Source of the DNA: Actinomycetota bacterium
Lineage (GTDB): Bacteria > Actinomycetota > Thermoleophilia > Gaiellales > Gaiellaceae
Reading direction: 5' to 3'
NCBI GenBank assembly: GCA_005884575.1
Contig: VAWW01000055.1
Span: 41,378 to 105,377, forward strand
Length of the DNA stretch: 64,000 nucleotides
The notes below the pieces were generated by a model. That model did no database searches. It was not told the DNA's origin and was given only the letters and a program-made list of their open reading frames with translations. Positions 25,614 to 34,390 of the stretch are shown here, one piece after another. Both the position numbers and the translations under genes were made by a program. Every line of letters begins with the position of its first letter. Positions within the stretch are counted from its first letter, which is position 1.

Positions 25614-27162
25614 CCACGCGGAGCCCTACGATCCACAGCGGCACGCGCGGCTGATCGCCCGCAACGTTCGCTGGAGCCTGGGCGCCCAGACGTGGCTGCT
25701 CGTGCTCACGATCGCGCTTGCGCCGGTGCTCATCCACCGGCTCGGCACAACCGCGTACGGTCTCTACGCGCTGATCGTCGCCATGGTCGGCTACCTCGGC
25801 CTGCTCGACTTCGGCCTCGGCATCGCGACGGTCAAGTACGTGTCGGAGCACCTCGCGCGCCGCGATCGTGCGGCAGTCGAACGGGCCGTCGGCACGGCGC
25901 TAACGGCGTATCTCGCGATCGGATTCGCCGGCGGCTCGGCGATCGCGCTCGCCGGGCCTCCGCTCGCCGGCCACCTCGGCGCATCCACCGCGCTCGTCGG
26001 GACGGCCCGCTCCGCTCTGCCTCTCGTCGCGGCCGGATTCACGATCGCGATGCCCCTCGCCCTCGTCACCGCAATCCCGACGGCACTGCAGCGGCTCGAC
26101 CTGGTCAACCGGGTCAACGCGCTGCTGGGAACGGCAACGGTCGCCGGCAGCGCCGCGGTCGTCCTGCTCGGCGGCGGCCTGCTCGGCGTGATCGGCGTGA
26201 TGGTCGCCGTGAACGCGGTCGCCCTAGCGTGCTTCACCGTGCTGACGGCGAGACTGCTCTGGCCCGGCGCGCTGCGGCCCCGCATCGACCGCGCGAGCGC
26301 CCGGTTCCTGTTCTCCTTCGGGATCGCCAAGTTCGTGAACCAGCTCGCGACGCAGGCTGTCCTCCACGTCGACAAGTTCCTCGTCGCGGTGCTCGCCTCG
26401 ATCTCGGCCGTGACGTTCTACGTCGTGCCGGTCACCGCCGCGCAGACCGCGATGATCATCGTCGGAACGGTCGCCGGCCCCTTCCTCCCGGCGGCGAGCG
26501 GCTTCCACGCCGTCGGCGACATGAGACGCTTCGGCGAGCTCTACGTGCGCGTGAACAAGCTCGTCGCCGCGCTCGTACTGCCGCTCGCTGCGCTGCTGAT
26601 CGTCTTCGCCGAGCCGATTCTCCGCGTCTGGGTCGGCCCATCGTTCGCTCACGAGAGCGCCGACCCGCTGCGCGTGCTGGCTGCAGGCTACGCCGTCAAC
26701 GCCTTCAGCACCGTGCCGGCGCTCGCGTGCGACAGCATGGGGCGCCCGCGGGTGACGACGGCGTTCAGCGTGCTGAGCGGTGTTCTGAACATCTCGCTGT
26801 CGCTGGTACTGATCCCGCGCTTCGGGATTCTCGGCGCGTCGTTCGCGATCCTGATCAACTCCCTCGTGCTCGTGCCGATCTTCGTCGTCTACGTGCACCG
26901 CCGCGTGCTCGGAACGCCAGTCCGGACGCTGCTGTCGCAGGCGATCCTGCGCCCCGTCGGAGCCGCCGCCGCCGCCGTCGGCGCTCTGCTCTGCCTGCTC
27001 CAGGTCGTCCGCGGCCCGGCCACCCTGGTGCTCGCGGCCGCGGCGGCCCTCGTGTTCTACGGGGCGACCTGCTTCGCACTCCGGCTGTTCGACGCCGCAG
27101 AGCTGGCCGCGCTGCGCGGCAGGCTCGGGGGCCTCGCCCCGGGTGCTTCGACCACGGGCTGA
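25594..27162 (+). CDS. Polysaccharide flippase (Wzx/MurJ-like membrane transporter)
   Basis: A 522-residue integral membrane protein with about 14 hydrophobic segments, the fold of Wzx-type lipid-linked oligosaccharide flippases (polysaccharide biosynthesis C-terminal family). Recognisable parts are LGAQTWLLVLTIALAPVLI at the start and a repeated GGLLGVIGVMVAV region. Its position between a methyltransferase and glycosyltransferases supports export of lipid-linked sugar units. The start at 25594 lies inside the methyltransferase gene (20-base overlap). Confidence 0.87.
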   Translation: MPSRSSSHAEPYDPQRHARLIARNVRWSLGAQTWLLVLTIALAPVLIHRLGTTAYGLYALIVAMVGYLGLLDFGLGIATVKYVSEHLARRDRAAVERAVGTALTAYLAIGFAGGSAIALAGPPLAGHLGASTALVGTARSALPLVAAGFTIAMPLALVTAIPTALQRLDLVNRVNALLGTATVAGSAAVVLLGGGLLGVIGVMVAVNAVALACFTVLTARLLWPGALRPRIDRASARFLFSFGIAKFVNQLATQAVLHVDKFLVAVLASISAVTFYVVPVTAAQTAMIIVGTVAGPFLPAASGFHAVGDMRRFGELYVRVNKLVAALVLPLAALLIVFAEPILRVWVGPSFAHESADPLRVLAAGYAVNAFSTVPALACDSMGRPRVTTAFSVLSGVLNISLSLVLIPRFGILGASFAILINSLVLVPIFVVYVHRRVLGTPVRTLLSQAILRPVGAAAAAVGALLCLLQVVRGPATLVLAAAAALVFYGATCFALRLFDAAELAALRGRLGGLAPGASTTG

Positions 27163-27164
27163 CC

Positions 27165-28409
27165 GTGGACGTCCTCCTCGTCGCTCACGGCTACCCGCCC
27201 GACCGGCGCGGAGGCACCGAGCTGCTCACCGCCGGGCTCGCCGACGAGCTGGCACGCGCCGGCCACGGTGTTCGCGTCCTGGCGGCGGCGGGCGTCGCCG
27301 GGAACCCGCAGGTCCGCGACACGACGGTCGAGAGCATCCCGGTGCGATTGCTCGAGCGCCCCGTGCCGGCCGACTACCAGCTGGCGCGCGCCGACGCCGG
27401 GGCGCAGCGGCAGCTCGAGCTCCTGATCGAGGAGGAGCGACCGGACGTCGTGCACGTACAGCACACGCTGTTCCTCGGGCCGGAGATCATCGGCACGGCG
27501 AGTCGCCGCGCGGCGACGGTCGTCAGCCTGCACGACTTCTGGGCGCAGTGCCCGCTGGTGCATACGGGCCCCCGCGATCACCATCCCGTGCGTGGCGACT
27601 GGTGGGGCGCGGCCTGCTTCATGCACTACGAGCTGCGGCATCCGTTGCAGCTGCTCGGAGAGGTGGCGCGCGGCAGCCTCGGTGCGACCGTCAAGGCGCA
27701 TCTGGAGCGGCCGCGGCGGTTCCGCCGGGAGCTCGGCACCGCCGACGCGCTCGTCGTGCCGTCCGCCTTCCTCCGCGACAGCTTCGTCCGTTTCGGCGTG
27801 CCGGAATCGCGGATCGACGTCATCCCGAATCCGGTCGCGGTGACGCCGCCGAGCACGGAGAGGGCGAGCAACTCTGTTCCCGTTCGCTTCGGCTACGTCG
27901 GCGCGCTCGCCCCGCACAAGGGCGTGCACGTCCTGCTCGACGCGTTCGCGGCCGCGGGCGACGGCGCCGAGCTGCATGTGTTCGGCGCCGCCGAGGATCC
28001 CGCCTACGCCGAGCGGCTGCGGCAGCGCGCGACTGACGGCGTCGTCTTTCACGGTTCGTTCGACGGCGCCCGGCGCGACGAGGTGTACGCCTCCTTCGAC
28101 GTCCTCGTCGTCCCGTCGCTCGTGCACGAGACGTTCTCGCTCGTGACCCTGGAGGCACAGACGGCCGGGAAGCCCGTGATCGCGTCGAGGGTCGGCGCGC
28201 TCCCCGAGCTCGTGCGCGACCGTGTCAACGGCCGGCTCGTCCGCCCAGGAGATGGGCGCGGCCTCGCGGCTGCGATCGGCTCGCTGGGCGACCCCGAGGC
28301 AGTTCACCGGCTGCGGCCGCAGGCGGCGGCCGGAGTCCTCGACCTGCCGGCCTACGCGGAGCGGTTGACGCAGCTCTACGAACGGGTCCGCGCGAAGCGG
28401 AACCCGTAA
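27165..28409 (+). CDS. GT4-family glycosyltransferase
   Basis: A 414-residue GT-B glycosyltransferase. The N-terminal glycine-rich loop is YPPDRRGGTELL. The C-terminal half has RFGYVGALAPHKGVHVLLDA, FHGSFDG and the donor-site segment VVPSLVHETFSLVTLEAQTAGKPV compressed to the family ExxxxxxE pattern. The start is GTG 27165, two bases after the flippase stop. The last 34 bases overlap the convergent GT2 gene, with both reading frames intact. Confidence 0.88.
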   Translation: MDVLLVAHGYPPDRRGGTELLTAGLADELARAGHGVRVLAAAGVAGNPQVRDTTVESIPVRLLERPVPADYQLARADAGAQRQLELLIEEERPDVVHVQHTLFLGPEIIGTASRRAATVVSLHDFWAQCPLVHTGPRDHHPVRGDWWGAACFMHYELRHPLQLLGEVARGSLGATVKAHLERPRRFRRELGTADALVVPSAFLRDSFVRFGVPESRIDVIPNPVAVTPPSTERASNSVPVRFGYVGALAPHKGVHVLLDAFAAAGDGAELHVFGAAEDPAYAERLRQRATDGVVFHGSFDGARRDEVYASFDVLVVPSLVHETFSLVTLEAQTAGKPVIASRVGALPELVRDRVNGRLVRPGDGRGLAAAIGSLGDPEAVHRLRPQAAAGVLDLPAYAERLTQLYERVRAKRNP

Positions 28410-29368
28410 GCGTGCGCGAAGGCGCTCGCGCCGGTCGCCATCACCGCACGCAAATCGCGAGCACCGACCCGCCGTGACGCCTGGATCGCACGCCGCTGGC
28501 GGAGCACGCGCGGGAGCCCGCGCAGCGCATCGCGCTTCGCGTCGACGATCAGCTTCCCGCGTCCCTGGCGCAGGAGCGCGCCGGCGGTGAGCGCGGTCCA
28601 CGCGAGATGCGCCGGAGCGTAGAGGACGAGCAGCGACGCAGGCATGTTCTTCACGAACGTCCACGTCTGGTTCCGGAGCGAGTGGTAGAGCACGAAATCG
28701 CTCATGTGCCCCGTCGTCGCGGACCCCTCGTGGAGCGCGACGGCGTCGTCGACGTGGAGGCAGCGGTAGCCGGCGAGCCTCAGCCGGAAGGAGAGGTCGC
28801 TGTCCTCGTAGTAACAGAAGAAGCTCTCGTCGAACCCGCCGACCTCGACGAACGCGCCGCGCCGGTAGAGCGCGGCAGCCGCGCACACGGAGAAGATCTC
28901 GCCGCGACCGCGCTGGATCATCACAGGGAGATCCTGGTCCCGGCGCCAGGTCGTGCCACTGACGTGGAAGACGTCGCCGGTGCCGTCGAGCCGGTCCGGC
29001 GCCTCCGCCTGGACCAGGCGACTGCTGAACGCCGCGTAGTCGGGACGGTCGCGGGCCGCTTCCAGGAGCGTCTCGAGCCAGCGCGGCTCCGCGAACGCGT
29101 CGGGATTCACGAGGGCGACGAACTCGCAGTCGTCCGCGAGCCGGACGGCGCGGTTGTTCGCGGCCGCGAAGCCCGTGTTCTCCTCCAGCCGCAGAACCTC
29201 GACGCCGGGATGCCGGTCCTCGAGCCCGTCCACCGAGCCATCGGTGCTCGCGTTGTCGACGACGATCGTCCGCGCCGGCTTCACCGTCTGGCTCTCGAGG
29301 GCCGCGAGCGCACGATCGAGAAACTCGCCGCCGTTGTAGTTGACGATCACCGCGGCGACGGACGGCAT
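28376..29368 (-). CDS. GT2-family glycosyltransferase (rhamnosyltransferase-like), paralogue A
   Basis: A 330-residue GT2 (GT-A fold) glycosyltransferase. Motifs are VIVNYNGG, VVDNASTDGS, ENTGFAAANNRA, the DxD-like LVNPDAF and the acceptor region GGFDESFFCYYEDSDLSFR. It is a clear paralogue of the gene at 31392-32384: equal length and the same blocks throughout, on the opposite strand. ATG 29368 lies 6 bases after TACACT, so leaderless. It is divergent from the UbiA gene. It probably adds a deoxyhexose or similar sugar to the lipid-linked glycan, which is inference. Confidence 0.88.
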   Translation of the reverse strand: MPSVAAVIVNYNGGEFLDRALAALESQTVKPARTIVVDNASTDGSVDGLEDRHPGVEVLRLEENTGFAAANNRAVRLADDCEFVALVNPDAFAEPRWLETLLEAARDRPDYAAFSSRLVQAEAPDRLDGTGDVFHVSGTTWRRDQDLPVMIQRGRGEIFSVCAAAALYRRGAFVEVGGFDESFFCYYEDSDLSFRLRLAGYRCLHVDDAVALHEGSATTGHMSDFVLYHSLRNQTWTFVKNMPASLLVLYAPAHLAWTALTAGALLRQGRGKLIVDAKRDALRGLPRVLRQRRAIQASRRVGARDLRAVMATGASAFAHAYGFRFARTRS

Positions 29369-29404
29369 CGCGACAGTGTAGGGAGACGCTCTAGCATCCC
29401 GGCG
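29369..29404. promoter_or_regulatory. Divergent leaderless promoters between GT2 and UbiA genes
   Basis: Minus-strand TACACT (29380-29375) is 6 bases before ATG 29368. Plus-strand TAGCAT (29392-29397) is 7 bases before ATG 29405. Here the hexamers do not overlap. Confidence 0.6.
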
Positions 29405-30268
29405 ATGACGACCGTCGTTGCTCCCCTGCCCGCGCGTTTCGCGCGGCTCGTCAAGATCGAGCACACGGTCTTCGCGCTGCCGTTCGCGTACGTCGGCGCC
29501 TTCCTCGCGGTTGACGGCGTTCCGAGCGCGCACGATCTGCTCTGGATCACGCTCGCGATGGTCGGTGCGCGGTCGCTCGCGATGGGGCTGAACCGGCTGA
29601 TCGACGCCCGGATCGACGCGCGCAATCCGCGGACAGCGTCGCGCGAGCTGCCGAGCGGCCAGCTCAGCGCGGCGCAGGTCGTCCTCTTCTGCCTCGCCGC
29701 GCTCGCGCTCTTCCTTGTCGCGGTCTGGCAGCTCGACCCGCTCGTCCGGTGGCTGTGGCCGATCCCGGTCGTCGCGTTCGTCGTCTATCCGTACCTGAAG
29801 CGCTTCACCTGGCTGGCGCACCTGTGGCTCGGCGCGGTCGACGGTCTCGCCCCCGTCGGGGCGTGGGTCGCGATCACCGGGAAGCTGCCGTGGCAGGCCT
29901 GGACGCTCGGGGGAGCGGTCGCGCTCTGGGTCTCCGGCTTCGACCTCTTCTACGCGCTCTTCGACCTGGCAGTCGACCGCGAGCAGGGGCTGCACTCGTG
30001 GGCGACGCGGTTCGGCGTCCGGGGGGTCTTCGCGGGCGCGCGGGCGATGCATGCCGGGACGGTCGGGCTGCTCGTCGCCGCCGGGCTGGGGCTCCCCGTC
30101 GGGCTTTTCTACTGGCTGGGGGTTGCCGCGGTAGCCGTCCTGCTGCTCTACGAGCACCTGCTGGTCCGGCCGGACGACCTGCGCCGGCTCGACCTGGCGT
30201 TCTTCACGATGAACGGCGTGATCAGCGTCGTTTTCTTCGGTTTCGTGCTCGCCGACGCCCTGGTCTAG
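29405..30268 (+). CDS. UbiA-family prenyltransferase (MqnP-like)
   Basis: A 287-residue membrane prenyltransferase with eight to nine hydrophobic segments. The two Asp-rich motifs are NRLIDARIDARNPRTASR and the later YALFDLAVDREQGLHS. The pattern fits 4-hydroxybenzoate/menaquinone-type enzymes, and MqnP of the futalosine route is the best guess. No other menaquinone gene is nearby. Because it stands among glycosyltransferases, a role in a lipid carrier is an alternative, but the motif spacing fits aromatic prenylation better than phosphoribosyl transfer. The start is leaderless, 7 bases after TAGCAT. Confidence 0.83.
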   Translation: MTTVVAPLPARFARLVKIEHTVFALPFAYVGAFLAVDGVPSAHDLLWITLAMVGARSLAMGLNRLIDARIDARNPRTASRELPSGQLSAAQVVLFCLAALALFLVAVWQLDPLVRWLWPIPVVAFVVYPYLKRFTWLAHLWLGAVDGLAPVGAWVAITGKLPWQAWTLGGAVALWVSGFDLFYALFDLAVDREQGLHSWATRFGVRGVFAGARAMHAGTVGLLVAAGLGLPVGLFYWLGVAAVAVLLLYEHLLVRPDDLRRLDLAFFTMNGVISVVFFGFVLADALV

Positions 30269-30309
30269 CCGGGCTCAAGACCTGGCTCCAGGGCACCGAT
30301 ACCTCTGGT

Positions 30310-31392
30310 GTGGGTTCAGCTGCCCTCGCAGTTGTGGCGCCGGAAGGCCTGTCCGCCCCTGCCCTCGAGGTGGTGCGGCAGCGCGTCTCGGTCGTCCTCG
30401 TCTCGTACAGCTCCGGGGGAGCGCTCCTGCGCTGCCTCGCCACGCTCGACCAGCCCGATTCCGGCGTCGCCGAGATCCTCGTCGTGAACAACGGGCCCTG
30501 GGCCGAGGAGCTCGAGATCGCCGCCCGGTCGGAGAAGGTCACCGTCCTCGCCTCATACGAGAACAACGGCTTCGGCGCCGGGTGCAACCTCGGCGCGGAG
30601 TTCGCCACCGGCGACGTCGTCGTCTTCCTGAATCCCGATACCGTCGCGATGCCGGGGTCGGTCGCAGAGCTGGCACGGACGCTCGACGATCCGAGCGTCG
30701 GGGTCGCCATGGCGCGCCTGCGCCTGCTGCAGGAGCCGGAGCTCCTCAACTCGTCCGGCAACGTGATCCACATCAGCGGCCTCGGCTGGTCGGAGGGCTA
30801 CGGCACGCTCGCCGACGAGCCGGCGGAGCTGCAGGACGTCGTGTCCCCGAGCGGCGCGGCGATGGCGGTCCGCCGCGACGAGTTCCTGGCGCTCGGCGGC
30901 TTCCGCGAAGAGCTCTTCCTCTACCACGAGGATCAGGATCTCGGTTGGCGGATGCGGATGGCCGGCCGCCGGATCGTCCTCAACCCGCGCGCCGACGTCT
31001 ACCACGAGCACGAGTTCGACCGGCACAAGCGCAAGCGCTATTACCTCGAGCGCAACCGGCTCGCGTTCGTCTTCATCGATTTCTCGCTGCGCACGATCCT
31101 CGTGCTGCTGCCGGTGCTGCTCGCTACCGAGCTCGCGATGGTGCTGCTCTCCGCACGTGAGGGCTGGCTGCGCGAAAAGCTCGCCGGCTCGCTGTGGTGC
31201 GTGACGCACCTCGGGTGCCTGCTCCGGCTTCGTCGGCGCACACAGCGGCTGCGCACCGTCTCCGACCGCGAGCTCGTATGCGCGCTGACGGCGGTGATCG
31301 ACCCGCGCGCCGTTCCGGTCCCGTCGCTTATCAGGAAGATCGTCAACCCGCTGCTGTCCGGGTACTGGTCGCTCGCCCGGCGCGCGATCTGA
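30310..31392 (+). CDS. GT2-family glycosyltransferase with C-terminal hydrophobic region
   Basis: A glycosyltransferase of about 360 residues. Motifs are VSVVLVSYSSGGALL, ENNGFGAGCNLGAE, VVFLNPDT and the acceptor region GGFREELFLYHEDQDLGWRM. A hydrophobic stretch (TILVLLPVLLATELAMVLL) follows near residue 260. It belongs to the rhamnosyltransferase-like GT2 set but is distinct from the two 330-residue paralogues. The start is uncertain: GTG 30310 is listed, GTG 30373 is closer to the catalytic fold. The stop overlaps the next start by one base (TGATG). Confidence 0.84.
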   Translation: MGSAALAVVAPEGLSAPALEVVRQRVSVVLVSYSSGGALLRCLATLDQPDSGVAEILVVNNGPWAEELEIAARSEKVTVLASYENNGFGAGCNLGAEFATGDVVVFLNPDTVAMPGSVAELARTLDDPSVGVAMARLRLLQEPELLNSSGNVIHISGLGWSEGYGTLADEPAELQDVVSPSGAAMAVRRDEFLALGGFREELFLYHEDQDLGWRMRMAGRRIVLNPRADVYHEHEFDRHKRKRYYLERNRLAFVFIDFSLRTILVLLPVLLATELAMVLLSAREGWLREKLAGSLWCVTHLGCLLRLRRRTQRLRTVSDRELVCALTAVIDPRAVPVPSLIRKIVNPLLSGYWSLARRAI

Positions 31393-32384
31393 TGGCCTCC
31401 GTCGCGGTCGTCGTCGTCAGCGCGAACTCGCGCGCGCACATCGGCGTCACGCTCGACGCGCTCGCGGGGCAGACAATGCGGCCGCGCCGCGTGATCGTCG
31501 TCGACAACGCGAGCACCGACGGGTCGGCCGACGAGATCGCGCGCGACTATCCGCACGTCGAGCTGATCCGGCTCGAGGAGAACGTGGGCTTCGCAGCGGC
31601 GAACAACCTCGGCGCGCTGCTGGCCGGCGACTGCGAGTGGATTGCAACGCTCAATCCGGACGCGTTTCCTGCCGAGGACTGGCTCGAGACGCTGCTCGCG
31701 GCCGCGGCCGCGGAGCCCGACTTCGCGTGCTTCGGCAGCCGCCTCGTCCTCGCGGGAGACGACTCGCTGCTCGACGGCACCGGCGACCGCTATCACGTCA
31801 ACGGCTTCGCGTGGCGCCGCGATCACGGCAGCGCCGCCGCGACGGTGCGGGAATCGAGCGAGATCTTCTCGCCGTCGGCGGCCGCAGCGCTCTACCGCCG
31901 CGACGCGTTCCTCGCGGCCGGCGGGTTCGACGAGGCGTTCTTCTGCTACTTCGAGGACACGGATCTGGCGTTCCGGCTGCGCCTCCTCGGCCACCGCTGC
32001 CTCTACGTCGACGGCGCCGTCGCACTCCACGTCGGGTCGGCGTCGACCGGGCGGTTGAGCGACTTCACGCTCTTCCATCAGTACCGGAACCTCGCCTGGA
32101 CATACGCCAAGGACATGCCCTGGCCGCTGCTCCTCGCGTATCTGCCGCAGCACCTGCTCTTCCAGCTGCTCCTGCTCGGCTGGGGGATCCGGCGCCGGCG
32201 CGCGCGAGTCGTCGCCCGTGCGCAGTGGGCGGCGCTGCGCGGCCTTCCGGAGGTGCTCCGGCGCCGCCGTGTCGTGCAGCGGAGGCGCGTCGTCGGTGCG
32301 CGCGAGCTGCGCCGGTCGATGGCACGCGGTGCATCCGTGTACACCGTCGCGGCCGGGCGGTCGCAGCGCCTCGCTCGCTCCTGA
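31392..32384 (+). CDS. GT2-family glycosyltransferase, paralogue B
   Basis: A 330-residue GT2 enzyme with VVVSANSRAHIGVTLDAL, VVDNASTDGSADE, LEENVGFAAANNLGA, LNPDAFPAEDWLETLL and GGFDEAFFCYFEDTDLAFR. It is the same length as the gene at 28376-29368 and shares blocks from the first strand to the C-terminal RRRVVGARELRRSMARGAS region, so the two arose by duplication and now lie in inverted orientation around UbiA and another GT2 gene. It is coupled to the upstream GT2 gene. Confidence 0.88.
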   Translation: MASVAVVVVSANSRAHIGVTLDALAGQTMRPRRVIVVDNASTDGSADEIARDYPHVELIRLEENVGFAAANNLGALLAGDCEWIATLNPDAFPAEDWLETLLAAAAAEPDFACFGSRLVLAGDDSLLDGTGDRYHVNGFAWRRDHGSAAATVRESSEIFSPSAAAALYRRDAFLAAGGFDEAFFCYFEDTDLAFRLRLLGHRCLYVDGAVALHVGSASTGRLSDFTLFHQYRNLAWTYAKDMPWPLLLAYLPQHLLFQLLLLGWGIRRRRARVVARAQWAALRGLPEVLRRRRVVQRRRVVGARELRRSMARGASVYTVAAGRSQRLARS

Positions 32385-32404
32385 GCCGCACCTAGAATCG
32401 CCCG

Positions 32405-33760
32405 GTGCGGGTTCTCGTCGTCTCGAGCGACCGGATCGGTCGGAGCATGGCGGGGCCGGGGATCCGCTACCGCTGGTTCGCAACGGAGCTCGCGCGACGC
32501 TTCGATGTGACGCTCGCGATTCCGTACGCGACCGATCTCGAGCTCCCCGGCGTCGACGTCGTCGTGCGCGGCGACACCGGCGAGCGGAGCTTCAGGCGCT
32601 GGGCCGCCGGCTTCGACGCGATCGTCGCGCAGCAGCTCGGGCTGCGCACGATGGCGTCGCTCGCGCGCACGGACACGCGGACGGTCTATGACCTCTACGT
32701 CCCGTACGCGATGGAGCACCTCGGCCTGCACGGCGGCGAGAGCACGGAGCGCGGGCGGCGGCTGCTCGAGTACCAGGGGATGAACCTGATCCAGGAGACG
32801 GCGCTCGCGACAGGCGACGCGTTCGTTTGCGCGAGCGAGCGGCAACGCGACCTGTGGCTCGGCGCGCTTGCGGCACTCGGCCGCATCGACTTCGAGCAGT
32901 ACGAGCGCGACCCGACGCTTCGCGCGCTCGTCGACGTCGTCCCGTTCGGCGTCGAGCCGGAGCCGCCCCGGCACACGAAGCAGGTGCTGAAGGGCGTCGT
33001 GCCCGGGATCCGCGAGAGTGATGTCGTCCTGCTGTGGGGCGGCGGGATCTGGAACTGGTTCGACCCGCTGACGCTGATCCGCGCGGTGGGCCGGATCGCC
33101 GAGCGGCGCGACGACGTCAAGCTCTTCTTCCTCGGCGTCCGGCACCCGAACCCGCTGATCGAGGAGATGGCGATGGCCGCGCAGGCCGTTGCGCTCGCCG
33201 ACGAGCTCGGCCTCGCCGGCCGGCACGTCTTCTTCAACGAGGGCTGGGTGCCGTACGAGGAGAGGCAGAACTATCTCCTCGAGGCAGACCTCGGCGTCTC
33301 GACGCACTTCGACAACGTGGAGACGCGCTTCTCGTTCCGGACGCGGGTGCTCGACTACCTGTGGGCCGGACTGCCGATCGTCACGACGCGCGGCGACGTG
33401 CTCAGCGAGCTCGTCGAGCGGCGCGGCCTCGGGCGGACCGCAGAGGTCGAGGACGTCGACGGCCTGCTCGCGGCGATTCTCGAGCTGCTCGAGGACGAAG
33501 GCGCACGTGCGGCCGCGAGGGATCGGATCGCCGAGGTGCGGGACGAGTTCGCGTGGCCGCGCGTCGTCGACCGGCTCGGCGAGCTGATCGCTGCCCCGCG
33601 GCTCGCGCGACGCGCAGGCCGCTCGGTGCTTCCCGCCCTCGCGACGCAACACGCGGTGCTCGCCGGCCGCGCGCTCGCGGAGCGCGGCGTGCTCGGTGCG
33701 GCCGGGGACGTCGCGGGCATGTTCCGGCGGGCCAGGCGGGGGAGGCGCGTTCGGCGCTAG
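32405..33760 (+). CDS. GT4-like glycosyltransferase
   Basis: A 451-residue GT-B enzyme with an N-terminal MAGPGIRYRWFATELAR motif and a C-terminal donor site (LLWGGGIWNWFDPLTLIRA, then DLGVSTHFDNVETRFSFRTR, then DYLWAGLPIVTT). This subgroup is common in actinobacterial glycan clusters. The acceptor is unknown. The C-terminus is very basic (RRARRGRRVRR). GTG 32405 is 6 bases after TAGAAT, so leaderless. It ends the glycan run; the cytochrome c block begins 42 bases later. Confidence 0.86.
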   Translation: MRVLVVSSDRIGRSMAGPGIRYRWFATELARRFDVTLAIPYATDLELPGVDVVVRGDTGERSFRRWAAGFDAIVAQQLGLRTMASLARTDTRTVYDLYVPYAMEHLGLHGGESTERGRRLLEYQGMNLIQETALATGDAFVCASERQRDLWLGALAALGRIDFEQYERDPTLRALVDVVPFGVEPEPPRHTKQVLKGVVPGIRESDVVLLWGGGIWNWFDPLTLIRAVGRIAERRDDVKLFFLGVRHPNPLIEEMAMAAQAVALADELGLAGRHVFFNEGWVPYEERQNYLLEADLGVSTHFDNVETRFSFRTRVLDYLWAGLPIVTTRGDVLSELVERRGLGRTAEVEDVDGLLAAILELLEDEGARAAARDRIAEVRDEFAWPRVVDRLGELIAAPRLARRAGRSVLPALATQHAVLAGRALAERGVLGAAGDVAGMFRRARRGRRVRR

Positions 33761-33802
33761 CGGCGCGCCGCGCGGCGTGCCCTGCGGAGGTACGCTCGCC
33801 CG

Positions 33803-34390
33803 GTGATCCGGGCCCGGGAGCTGGGGAAGCGCTACGGCGAGAAGCGGGTGCTGTGGGGGATCGACCTCGATCTGCCGCGCGGCGGCGTCCTCGTCGTCAC
33901 GGGCCCGAACGGCTCCGGGAAGACGACGCTGCTCCGCCTCTGCGCCGGCCTCGCGGTGCCGACGGAGGGCGAGCTGGAGGTCGCCGTGGATCGCGGCCGG
34001 CTCGGCTTCCTCGCCCACGAGCCGCTCGTCTACCGCGAGCTCACCGCGCTCGAGAACCTCGACCTCTACGGCCGCCTCTATCGCGTGCCGGAGCGGCGCG
34101 AACGGATCGGGATGCTGCTCGAGCGGTTCGGTCTCTGGGATGCGCGGCACGAGCGCGTCGCGGCGTACTCGCGCGGGATGACGCAGCGGCTCGCGCTCTG
34201 CCGGGCGCTCCTGCACGAGCCGGAGCTGCTCGTGCTCGACGAGCCGTTCACGGCACTCGACGCCGAGGGCGCGACGCTGCTCGACGCGCAGCTGCGCGAG
34301 CTCGCGGGCGAGCGGACGCTGCTCGTGTCGACGCACGATCCGGCGCGGATCGATCCGCTGGCCACGCTGCGGCTGGAGCTCGCCGCGTGA
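33803..34390 (+). CDS. ccmA: Heme exporter ATP-binding protein CcmA
   Basis: CcmA is the ATPase of the CcmABCD complex that releases holo-CcmE in system I cytochrome c maturation. The 195-residue protein has Walker A GPNGSGKTTLL, signature YSRGMTQRLALC and Walker B LLVLDEPFTALD, with H-loop STHDP. The length is typical of CcmA. GTG 33803 is 6 bases after TACGCT, marking the promoter of the block. The stop is in GTGA with the ccmB start. Confidence 0.9.
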   Translation: MIRARELGKRYGEKRVLWGIDLDLPRGGVLVVTGPNGSGKTTLLRLCAGLAVPTEGELEVAVDRGRLGFLAHEPLVYRELTALENLDLYGRLYRVPERRERIGMLLERFGLWDARHERVAAYSRGMTQRLALCRALLHEPELLVLDEPFTALDAEGATLLDAQLRELAGERTLLVSTHDPARIDPLATLRLELAA

